60,704 bases of DNA from an uncultured Anaerotignum sp. (GTDB lineage Bacteria > Bacillota > Clostridia > Lachnospirales > Anaerotignaceae). Location of the stretch: NCBI RefSeq assembly GCF_905212195.1, contig NZ_CAJMDQ010000002.1, positions 1 through 60,704 on the forward strand. Direction: 5' to 3'. This document shows positions 1 to 7,451 of this stretch, in pieces (positions within the stretch are counted from its first letter, which is position 1; each line of letters opens with the position of its first letter). A program made the position numbers and the translations under genes. The notes below the pieces were generated by a model. The model had not been told where the DNA came from and ran no database searches. It was given only the letters and a program-made list of their open reading frames with translations.

Positions 1-4
1 AAGA

Positions 5-118
5 GGCACTTTTTACTTTGTTTTTGTGTTGTTTTAAATACCACGAAATTGTATATAATGCATATAAAAATAGTTATTTTTGAAAGAAAATATACATATT
101 AAACAATAAAAAGTGCCG
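5..118. repeat. Long-spaced inverted repeat upstream of the antiporter operon
   Basis: GGCACTTTTTA near position 6 is mirrored by TAAAAAGTGCC ending near position 117, with about 90 AT-rich bases between. No gene is seen in bases 1-300. The arms could be a relic of a terminator or a protein-binding site; the sequence alone does not decide. Confidence 0.4.
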
Positions 119-165
119 TGTTAAGAAAATGTTAGGAAATAAACCGTCATATAGCACTATGTCAC

Positions 166-194
166 TTGACATTTTCCAGTATGTAAATCATAAT
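166..194 (+). promoter_or_regulatory. Sigma-A-type promoter of the Mrp-like operon
   Basis: TTGACA at 166-171 and CATAAT at 189-194 are separated by 17 bases. It lies about 110 bases before the first gene of the antiporter cluster and is the only good promoter seen ahead of it, so the operon probably starts inside this window. Confidence 0.6.
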
Positions 195-199
195 ATAGA

Positions 200-304
200 C
201 ATTGGATTACAATACATGGACACTATCGGCTAATATTCTGGAACTGATGGGTGTCTGCAGCGACAAATTTTAATTTTTTGCAGCTTTTGCGGAGGGATGA
301 TGGA
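200..304 (+). promoter_or_regulatory. Structured 5' leader of the Mrp-like operon
   Basis: Between the expected transcript start (about 201) and the first start codon (305), GACAC/GTGTC and ATCGG/CTGAT arms (219-229 and 244-255) form a stem-loop. It is followed by a weaker hairpin closed by CTGCA/TGCAG (about 255-283) just before the GGAGG site. No known riboswitch consensus was recognised. Confidence 0.4.
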
Positions 305-763
305 ATGTACCTGATTTTGCTTATATTGTGGTTTATATTCAGCGGCAAGGTGACACTGGAGATTTTCCTGTTTGGTCTGGTAATCTGCGGTTGGCTGTAC
401 TGGTTTATGACCAAACATATGGATTACAGCATTCAGAATGACTTGAAGCTGATTGCCAAAATCCCTCGTTTCATCAAATATGGAATCATTCTGGTTTGGG
501 AAGTGATTAAGTCCAATCTGGCTGTTATCCGCATCATTCTTTCTCCCGGGCTGGAAGCAGATCCGACGTTTTACACCTTCGAAACAGATTTGAAAACAGA
601 AGTGGCACGGGTTACACTGGCAAACTGCATTACACTGACGCCGGGTACCTATACAGTTGCACTGGAGGATAACAAATATACCATTCATGCTTTGGACAAA
701 TCCTTTACAGAAGGCATCGAAGAATCGGTATTTGTCAAGCAGCTGAGAAAGTTGGAGGAGTAA
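305..763 (+). CDS. mnhE: Mrp/Mnh-type cation antiporter subunit E
   Basis: A 152-residue membrane protein with two hydrophobic segments near its N-terminus and a cytosolic C-terminal half, matching the size and plan of MnhE/MrpE (MbhA in hydrogenase complexes). I take the ATG at 305 because GGAGG sits 9 bases upstream; an in-frame ATG at 251 lacks such a site. It is the first gene of a ten-gene, tightly packed operon whose products should form one membrane complex exchanging Na+ (or K+) for H+. Three bases separate it from the next gene. Confidence 0.85.
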   Translation: MYLILLILWFIFSGKVTLEIFLFGLVICGWLYWFMTKHMDYSIQNDLKLIAKIPRFIKYGIILVWEVIKSNLAVIRIILSPGLEADPTFYTFETDLKTEVARVTLANCITLTPGTYTVALEDNKYTIHALDKSFTEGIEESVFVKQLRKLEE

Positions 764-766
764 GCC

Positions 767-1087
767 ATGAGTGTACTATTGGACAGAATTATGGAAGGCA
801 GCATGGTGCTGCTGATCATCGGTATTTTTCTTGCCTTTGCAAGAGCGGTACGGGGGCCTAGATTTACAGACCGTATCGTTGCCATCAATATGATCGGCAC
901 CATGACAACAGCAATCATTTGTATTTTATCGGCATATCTGAAAGAATCCATGTTGGTGGATGTGGCATTGGTTTATACACTGCTGAGCTTCTTGGCAGTG
1001 GTCATCATCTGCCATGTGGTTACACTGCACCACAAGGGTCGCGAATTGTATCTGAAACGGAAAGAACAGGAGGCGGAAAAGCAATGA
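767..1087 (+). CDS. mnhF: Mrp/Mnh-type cation antiporter subunit F
   Basis: A 106-residue protein with three predicted membrane helices and the family-typical segment around VRGPRFTDRIVAINMIG (about residues 27-43), as in MnhF/MrpF. It is a small structural subunit of the antiporter complex; no catalytic role of its own is known in the family. The stop overlaps the start of the G subunit as ATGA, so the two are translationally coupled. Confidence 0.88.
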   Translation: MSVLLDRIMEGSMVLLIIGIFLAFARAVRGPRFTDRIVAINMIGTMTTAIICILSAYLKESMLVDVALVYTLLSFLAVVIICHVVTLHHKGRELYLKRKEQEAEKQ

Positions 1088-1389
1088 GAGAGATCATAGC
1101 GGGTATTTTCATTTGCATGGGCACCATTGTATTTGCCCTGTCACTGCTGGGGATCTACCGCCTGAAATATGTGATGAACCGTATGCATGCGGCAGCAATG
1201 GGTGACACCATGGGGCTGGGATTGGTAGTCATCGGGCTTATCATTTTAGGCCATGATGTGTTCCACATTGCAAAATATATTCTGGTGATCCTGTTTTTCT
1301 GGATGTCCAGTCCCATCGCTTCTCATATGATTGGGAAGGTGGAAATGCTGACGAATAAGGACTACGACGAAAGGGTGCATGGCAAATGA
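1084..1389 (+). CDS. mnhG: Mrp/Mnh-type cation antiporter subunit G
   Basis: A 101-residue membrane protein with three hydrophobic segments and the family-like stretch LKYVMNRMHAAAMGDTMGLG after the first helix, as in MnhG/MrpG. The ATG at 1084 overlaps the F stop, and a longer frame upstream is only read-through of subunit F. It ends in a charged tail and overlaps the next ORF by four bases. The E-F-G order is that of both Mrp antiporters and membrane-bound hydrogenases. Confidence 0.87.
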   Translation: MREIIAGIFICMGTIVFALSLLGIYRLKYVMNRMHAAAMGDTMGLGLVVIGLIILGHDVFHIAKYILVILFFWMSSPIASHMIGKVEMLTNKDYDERVHGK

Positions 1390-1652
1390 GTATGGAAGTC
1401 AGTACAATCATACAAATGATGCTGGTGGTATTTTTGATTGCCAGTGCCATTGGGGTATCGGTTACAAGAAATTTGTTTATTGCGGTAATTGTCTTTATGG
1501 GGTATAGCTCCATTATGGCAATTATCTGGGTATTTTTACAGTCGCCTGACCTTGCCATTACAGAAGCGGCCGTTGGTGCAGGCGTAGACAGCGTATTGTT
1601 CTTCCTCACGCTGAAAAAAGTACATGCGCTGAAAGGTACAAGAGAGGGTTAA
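1386..1652 (+). CDS. MbhD-like (DUF4040) subunit
   Basis: An 88-residue, three-helix protein with the DUF4040/MbhD hallmark QSPDLAITEAAVGAGVDSVLF (Glu and Asp inside a helix, about residues 56-76). In classical Mrp systems this domain is part of the C-terminus of MrpA; in Mbh hydrogenases it is a separate subunit, as here. The family is proposed to join the antiporter channels to neighbouring modules. Overlaps on the 5' side show coupled translation. Confidence 0.85.
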   Translation: MSMEVSTIIQMMLVVFLIASAIGVSVTRNLFIAVIVFMGYSSIMAIIWVFLQSPDLAITEAAVGAGVDSVLFFLTLKKVHALKGTREG

Positions 1653-1653
1653 T

Positions 1654-2559
1654 ATGAAAGAAGAAAAATCGTTCTGGCGAAAACTGAATGCCTGGATCAA
1701 CGGAGAGGAAGCCCTGATTCATGCCGATGAATACATCGCCAGAAGAGAACAGCCGAAAAAACGGCAATGGCTGAAACGTCCCAACATACAGGAAATTAAG
1801 TCCAATAAAGGGCTGTACTGGTTTTTGTGTGTATTGATCTCCATTGTGTTCATCACCATCATGCTGCTGGTGGTATCCAATCTGCCAACATTTGGCGACC
1901 CCATGGACCCTGCCAACAATGAGGTCATGGAACGCTATCTGGAAAAAGGCATTGAAGAAACAGGTGCTATCAACTTTGTAGCAGGTATGATTCTGGATTA
2001 TCGTGCATTCGATACCTTTGGGGAATCTAACGTATTGTTCCTGGCTGTTATCTGCGTGCTGATGCTGCTGAAACGGGATAAGAAAAACATCAGTGAAGCA
2101 GAGGATAAGGAAATTGCGGAAGACGAAATGCTGGATGCAGCAGACCACAAATCTATTTTGAAGGTCGGCGCAAAGTATCTTTCTCCGCTGATTATCCTTT
2201 ACGGCATTTACGTTATCCTCAACGGGCATCTTTCTCCCGGCGGCGGCTTCTCTGGCGGTTCCATCATTGGCGCAGGCCTGATTCTGTATGCAGCTGCCAA
2301 CGGCCATAAGAAAATGCAGACATTCTTTACATTCAAGACATTTACAGGCATCAGCGTTGCCTGCCTGCTGACGTACTGCGCATGCAAGAGTTATTCCTTC
2401 TTCACAGGGGCAAACCATGTGGGATACGCTATTCCCAAGGGGACACCGGGCAATATTCTCAGTGCCGGATTTATCCTGCCTCTGAATATCTGTGTTGGAT
2501 TGATTGTTGCCGCTACCATGTACGGATTTTACGCACTGTTTACAAAAGGGGATATCTGA
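1654..2559 (+). CDS. MbhE-MnhB fusion subunit
   Basis: The 301 residues contain two known modules. The N-terminal part (to about residue 145) has a charged cytosolic start, helices and the MbhE signature ILDYRAFDTFGE. The C-terminal part (from about 165) is MnhB-like, with the LSPGGGFSGG glycine-rich turn and four hydrophobic segments. MbhE is normally the end of MrpA or a separate gene, so joining it to MnhB is a modular rearrangement. It starts one base after the MbhD-like gene and ends one base before the C subunit. Confidence 0.85.
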   Translation: MKEEKSFWRKLNAWINGEEALIHADEYIARREQPKKRQWLKRPNIQEIKSNKGLYWFLCVLISIVFITIMLLVVSNLPTFGDPMDPANNEVMERYLEKGIEETGAINFVAGMILDYRAFDTFGESNVLFLAVICVLMLLKRDKKNISEAEDKEIAEDEMLDAADHKSILKVGAKYLSPLIILYGIYVILNGHLSPGGGFSGGSIIGAGLILYAAANGHKKMQTFFTFKTFTGISVACLLTYCACKSYSFFTGANHVGYAIPKGTPGNILSAGFILPLNICVGLIVAATMYGFYALFTKGDI

Positions 2560-2560
2560 T

Positions 2561-2935
2561 ATGAGTCATTTGCTGATTAACTATTATGAAGCGGCTTCGG
2601 TAATCCTGTTTGGCATTGGATTTATGAATCTGCTTCTGCAAAATAACTTGATTAAAAAATTCATAGGTTTGAACATCATGGATACGGCAGTATACCTGTT
2701 CTTGGCAGCAAAAGGCTACATCAACGGCAGAGTCGCCCCCATTTTGTCAAACGGCATCATTGATGCGGATTATTATATCAACCCGGTTCCAGCAGGTCTG
2801 GTGCTGACAGGCATCGTCGTATCTGTCAGCATTACAGCTTTTTCTCTGGCGCTGGTACAACGGCTGTATAAACATTACGGCACACTGAATATGGACGAAA
2901 TCATGCGGTTGTCCAGAGAAAGGGAGGGTGAATGA
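2561..2935 (+). CDS. mnhC: Mrp/Mnh-type antiporter subunit C (NuoK-like)
   Basis: A 124-residue, three-helix protein resembling MnhC/MrpC and NuoK. Typical features are LIKKFIGLNIMDTAVYLFL (about residues 28-46) and a third helix with GLVLTGIVVSVSITA. An internal segment carries NGRVAPI before the loop, as in MrpC proteins. The start at 2561 directly follows the stop of the preceding gene, and the end overlaps the next start by four bases. It should sit between the MnhB-like and the D-like channel subunits. Confidence 0.87.
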   Translation: MSHLLINYYEAASVILFGIGFMNLLLQNNLIKKFIGLNIMDTAVYLFLAAKGYINGRVAPILSNGIIDADYYINPVPAGLVLTGIVVSVSITAFSLALVQRLYKHYGTLNMDEIMRLSREREGE

Positions 2936-4440
2936 TGGAGCATGTGAATTGGATACATAACATTCCCTTCTTCAGCATTTTTCTGGCAATGTTCTGCGGC
3001 ATCATCACACCGCTGATTAAGAACGGAAAGACTGCCCATAAGGTACATGCATTGATGGTGCTCATTGTCGCAATTATGTCGGCAATCCTGCTGGTGAATG
3101 TGACAACCACAGGGGAATCCTTCACATTCATGATGGGGCATTTTCCCGCGCCTTGGGGCAACGAACTGCGTGCAGGCCCGCTGGAAGCCATGATGGCACT
3201 GATTTTCAGCGTGGTTATGCTGCTGACAACTACAGGCGGTCAGGAATTTATTTTCCATGATGTTGTGCCTGAAAAACAGAGTTTTTACTTCATTATGCTC
3301 AATGCCCTCTTTGGTTCCATGCTGGCATTGGCGTATACAAACGATATTTTCACAGCTTATGTATTTATCGAAATTCTGACCATTGCTTCCTGTGCACTTA
3401 TCATGGCAAAGGGTACCGCTCAGGCAATGGTAGGTACCACACATTATCTGGTTATCAGTTTGCTGGGTTCCGGTACCATTTTGCTGGGTATCAGTATTCT
3501 GTACAGTATCACAGGACACCTGCTGTTCCCTCAGATGAAGGAAGCCATTGTGGAACTGGTGGCAACAGGACAGTATACATTCCCTTTGCTGGTAGTAACC
3601 GGGTTTGTGTTCATCGGTCTTGCCATCAAAAGCGCGCTTTTCCCCTTCCATTCCATGCTGCCCGGCGCTTATCAGGCGGCAGTTCCCACATCCAGTGGTG
3701 TGTTGTCTGGTCTGGTGCTGAAAAGCTACATTTTCCTTGCTATTAAACTGATTTACAGCGTTTTTTCTGTAGATGTTATGTTACAGCTGAAGATCATTGA
3801 CATTCTGTTTGTATTTGGTCTGGCAGGCATGGTCATGGGGTCTGTGTACGCCATGCGGGAAACTCGTATGAAACGTATGCTTGCTTATTCTTCTGTGGCG
3901 CAGATCGGGTATATCTACATGGGTATCGGCATGTCTACCAGAATTGCTATGGTTGCGGCTTGCTTCCATATCCTTGCCCATGCAGTAACAAAATCCATGC
4001 TGTTCCTTTGCTGCGGTCAGATGGTACAGGACAGCGGCGGCAAAGAGCAGATTTATTATCTGAGAGGTGCTGCACGGAGAAATCCTGTGGCAGGCATCGG
4101 CTTTACGGTAGGGGCATTGTCCATGGTCGGTGTGCCGCTGTTTGTAGGCTTTATCTCGAAGCTGTATTTCGCAACGGCGTCTGTATACGCGCCGGGGAAA
4201 ATGGCGGCGGTTTTGATCGTTCTTGGTATCAGTATGATCCTGAACGCAATGTATTTCCTGCCTTCCGTTATCGCAATCTGGACACCTGTCAAAACAGAAG
4301 GAGAAGAACAGACGCGTGTTTCTGTTTCGCCGGCTTTTGGCGTTTGTATCATTTTGTTTGTGCTGATCAATATCGCGTTGGGCGTATATTATCGTCCATT
4401 TATCGAAGTCATTGAACGGGGCATCATTTTGCTGCAGTAA
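2932..4440 (+). CDS. Proton-conducting antiporter subunit, MnhD-like, copy 1
   Basis: A 502-residue polytopic membrane protein (about 14 helices) of the NuoL/M/N-MrpA/D family. Residues known to be needed for ion translocation are present: the TM5 Glu in YVFIEILT, a Lys in GLAIKSALFPFH, a Lys in SGLVLKSY, and a Lys in GFISKLYF of a late helix. This is the first of three similar D-type subunits in a row, followed by a larger A-type one. Its C-terminal loop is short, with no lateral helix like that of NuoL. Confidence 0.86.
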   Translation: MMEHVNWIHNIPFFSIFLAMFCGIITPLIKNGKTAHKVHALMVLIVAIMSAILLVNVTTTGESFTFMMGHFPAPWGNELRAGPLEAMMALIFSVVMLLTTTGGQEFIFHDVVPEKQSFYFIMLNALFGSMLALAYTNDIFTAYVFIEILTIASCALIMAKGTAQAMVGTTHYLVISLLGSGTILLGISILYSITGHLLFPQMKEAIVELVATGQYTFPLLVVTGFVFIGLAIKSALFPFHSMLPGAYQAAVPTSSGVLSGLVLKSYIFLAIKLIYSVFSVDVMLQLKIIDILFVFGLAGMVMGSVYAMRETRMKRMLAYSSVAQIGYIYMGIGMSTRIAMVAACFHILAHAVTKSMLFLCCGQMVQDSGGKEQIYYLRGAARRNPVAGIGFTVGALSMVGVPLFVGFISKLYFATASVYAPGKMAAVLIVLGISMILNAMYFLPSVIAIWTPVKTEGEEQTRVSVSPAFGVCIILFVLINIALGVYYRPFIEVIERGIILLQ

Positions 4441-4472
4441 TAACGGGAGCATGAGGGGATAGGTGATAAAAA

Positions 4473-5939
4473 ATGAACGGAAATGCAATCCTGCTGTTTC
4501 CTTTATTGTTTCCCGTGATTGCCGGCATTGTCATCGGCTTTCAGAAACAGGAAAAACAGCGGAATTTACTGGTGTTTGCAACACTGGTCATAGAACTTGC
4601 GGCGGTGCTCTATTTGTCCATGGGAGAATATACCTTCACCTTGTGGCAGATGACAGACCGTCTTGCACTGGCATACCACACAGATGGTCTTGCCAAGCTT
4701 TTTGCCTGCATGATTTGTATCATCTGGCTGCTGGCAGGAATTTATGCCTTTGAATACATGAAACATGAACAGAAACCAGCACGGTTCTTCATGTTTTATA
4801 CCATGTCGCTGGGAGCGCTCATGAGCCTTTGCTTCTCCGCGAACATGATGACATTATATTTATCTTATGAATACATGACACTCCTTACATTGCCTCTGGT
4901 TATCCATACAGGAACACCGGAAGCAGTACGGGCTGGCATGAAATATCTGGGGTATTCCGTATTTGGCGCAGGTTTGGGGCTCATGGGCTTCTTCTTCCTG
5001 AACAGCTACTGTGATACCACCACATTCATGCCTGGCGGTACATTGAATCTGGAACTCTTGGCAGGCAATGAAAACGTATTGCTGGCAGTATACTTCCTGA
5101 TGATGATCGGTTTTGGCTGTAAAGCGGGTATGTTCCCGCTGCATGCGTGGCTGCCCACAGCACACCCGGTGGCACCTTCGCCGGCATCTGCTGTCCTTTC
5201 CGGTATTATCACAAAAGGCGGCGTTATTGCCATCATCCGTGTGACATATTATCTGGTAGGCCCGGATTTTATCCGTGGTACATGGGTGCAGAACACACTG
5301 CTGACCCTTGCCATCATCACCGTGTTTATGGGTTCCATGCTGGCATATAAAGAAAAACTGCTGAAACGCCGTCTGGCGTACTCCACAGTCAGTCAGGTTT
5401 CTTATGTGCTCTTTGGGCTGTTCCTGCTGCATCCACTGGGATTCTTGGGTGCCCTTATGCAGGTAGTATTTCATGCGGTGGCAAAGAACATCCTGTTCCT
5501 TGGGGCAGGCGCTATCATTTATAAAACAGGTAAAACATTCGTATATGAACTGAGAGGACTGGGCAAGGAAATGCCTATTGTAATGTGGACATTTGCCATT
5601 GCTTCTCTGTCCCTTATTGGGATTCCGCCCACAGCCGGCTTTGTCAGCAAGTGGTATCTGGCACAGGGTGGCCTGCAGCCAGACTTCGGCACTTTAGGGC
5701 TTGTTGGTGTTGCAGTGCTCATGGTCAGCGCATTGCTGACGGCAGGGTATCTGCTGCCCATCGTATCGGCGGCATTTTTCCCGGGAAAAGATTTTGATTA
5801 CGGCAGTCTGAAAAAGAAAGAGCCCAATTACCTGATGACGGTTCCGCTGATTCTTTTGGCATTGGCAGCGGTGGCATTCGGGGCATTCCCTCAGTGCCTG
5901 ACAGACTGGATTACAAATATTAGCGGCGTCATTTTCTAA
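4473..5939 (+). CDS. Proton-conducting antiporter subunit, MnhD-like, copy 2
   Basis: A 488-residue paralogue of the preceding subunit. It keeps the TM5 Glu (LSYEYMTLLTLPLV), the buried Lys in FGCKAGMFPLHAWLP, a Lys in SGIITKGG, and the late-helix Lys in GFVSKWYLA. It resembles its downstream neighbour more than the upstream copy (the AWLP-type motif and the TLLTLPLVIH segment), which suggests a recent tandem duplication of copies 2 and 3. The 32-base gap before it is the longest so far in the operon. Confidence 0.86.
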   Translation: MNGNAILLFPLLFPVIAGIVIGFQKQEKQRNLLVFATLVIELAAVLYLSMGEYTFTLWQMTDRLALAYHTDGLAKLFACMICIIWLLAGIYAFEYMKHEQKPARFFMFYTMSLGALMSLCFSANMMTLYLSYEYMTLLTLPLVIHTGTPEAVRAGMKYLGYSVFGAGLGLMGFFFLNSYCDTTTFMPGGTLNLELLAGNENVLLAVYFLMMIGFGCKAGMFPLHAWLPTAHPVAPSPASAVLSGIITKGGVIAIIRVTYYLVGPDFIRGTWVQNTLLTLAIITVFMGSMLAYKEKLLKRRLAYSTVSQVSYVLFGLFLLHPLGFLGALMQVVFHAVAKNILFLGAGAIIYKTGKTFVYELRGLGKEMPIVMWTFAIASLSLIGIPPTAGFVSKWYLAQGGLQPDFGTLGLVGVAVLMVSALLTAGYLLPIVSAAFFPGKDFDYGSLKKKEPNYLMTVPLILLALAAVAFGAFPQCLTDWITNISGVIF

Positions 5940-5957
5940 AGAAAAGGTGGGAACAAT

Positions 5958-7436
5958 ATGGGCGCATTGATTACGGTTTTACCGGTATTCTTTCCGATTC
6001 TTGCGGGAATTTGTCTGCTGCCGGTAAAATTCAAGGAAAGAAAACAACGAGAACAATGGGTTTTGACCATTGTGGTTTTGAACGCGATTTTTGCCCTGTT
6101 CGCCATCTGGAGCGGAAAGGCAGAAATGTTTACACTGTTCCATTTCAGCGATAAGCTGTCTTTGGAACTGCATATGGATGGTTTGTCTAAAGTATTTGGT
6201 ACCATGGTATCAGTGCTTTGGATTCTGACCACCATTTACGGGTTTGAATATATGACCCATGAAGGACACGAAGACCGGTTTTTTGCATTCTTCACCATGA
6301 CATTCGGCGTGGTGCTGGGGATTGCCTTCTCCGGCAACTTCCTGACCATGTACTTATTCTATGAATTCTTGACACTGGTTACATTGCCGCTGGTTATGCA
6401 CGCCATGGACAACAAGGCAAGACACGCCGGAAAGATGTATATCCTTTACATGATGTTTGGCGCGGCTCTGGCCTTCATCGGTTTTGTATTTGTGTACTGC
6501 TATGGTACATCCATCGACTTTGTACCGGGTGGGGTACTGAATCCTATTCTGGTGGCAGGACATGAAAAAACATTGCAGCTGGTATTTATTGCGGCATTCT
6601 TCGGTTTTGGCGTCAAAGCGGCAGTTTTCCCGCTGTATCGCTGGTTGCCAAAAGCTTCCGTGGCACCGACACCTGTTACAGCGCTGCTCCATGCGGTAGC
6701 TGTCGTAAAATCCGGTATCTTTGCCATCATCCGTCTGACTTATTACAGCTTTGGCACAGATTTTCTGGTGGGTACCGTGGCGCAGAATGTGATGCTGGTG
6801 GCGGCAGCCATCACCATTGTGTTTGGTTCTACAGTTGCTCTGCGGACGCCCCATATCAAGAGAAGATTCGCGTATTCCACAGTGTCGAATCTGTCTTATA
6901 TCATTTTTGGTATCGCTCTGATGACGCCTCTGGGACTGGCAGCGGCACTGATGCATATGATTTACCATGCGGTACTGAAAATCACATTGTTCTTTACAGC
7001 CGGTGCGGTGCTGTATAAGACCCATCGGGAATACCTGTATGAAGTGGAAGGCTTTGGCAGATTGATGCCTGTTACATTTGCAGCCATGACCATTACGGGC
7101 ATTGGGCTGGTAGGTATTCCGCCTTTTGCGGGATTCCATAGTAAATGGGCATTGGCAACGGCGGCAGTGCAGGGCGGAAACCCGGTATCTTATCTGGGGA
7201 TTCTGGCGCTGATTATTTCCGCATTGCTGACAGCTCTGTATGTCTTTTATATTGTGGTGCGGGCGTACTTCCCCAGAAATAAGGAGTACCCGGAAGGATA
7301 TTATGACCATGTGCAAGACCCGAACTGGTATATGAAAGGGCCTTTGATTATACTGACCATCGCTTCTCTGGTGCTGGCATTCACACCGGGACCTTTGATG
7401 GAAGCTTTGCAGCGCGTTGTTATGCACTTGAACTAA
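5958..7436 (+). CDS. Proton-conducting antiporter subunit, MnhD-like, copy 3
   Basis: A 492-residue paralogue. The TM5 Glu (LFYEFLTLVTLPLV), the Lys in FGVKAAVFPLYRWLP and the late-helix Lys in GFHSKWALA are kept. The usual His after FPL is a Tyr here, so this channel may differ in its protonation path. A strong site (AAGGTGG) precedes the ATG. Length and helix count match the neighbouring copies. Which ions each copy moves cannot be told from the sequence. Confidence 0.86.
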   Translation: MGALITVLPVFFPILAGICLLPVKFKERKQREQWVLTIVVLNAIFALFAIWSGKAEMFTLFHFSDKLSLELHMDGLSKVFGTMVSVLWILTTIYGFEYMTHEGHEDRFFAFFTMTFGVVLGIAFSGNFLTMYLFYEFLTLVTLPLVMHAMDNKARHAGKMYILYMMFGAALAFIGFVFVYCYGTSIDFVPGGVLNPILVAGHEKTLQLVFIAAFFGFGVKAAVFPLYRWLPKASVAPTPVTALLHAVAVVKSGIFAIIRLTYYSFGTDFLVGTVAQNVMLVAAAITIVFGSTVALRTPHIKRRFAYSTVSNLSYIIFGIALMTPLGLAAALMHMIYHAVLKITLFFTAGAVLYKTHREYLYEVEGFGRLMPVTFAAMTITGIGLVGIPPFAGFHSKWALATAAVQGGNPVSYLGILALIISALLTALYVFYIVVRAYFPRNKEYPEGYYDHVQDPNWYMKGPLIILTIASLVLAFTPGPLMEALQRVVMHLN

Positions 7437-7451
7437 AGGAGGGGAGAAAAA

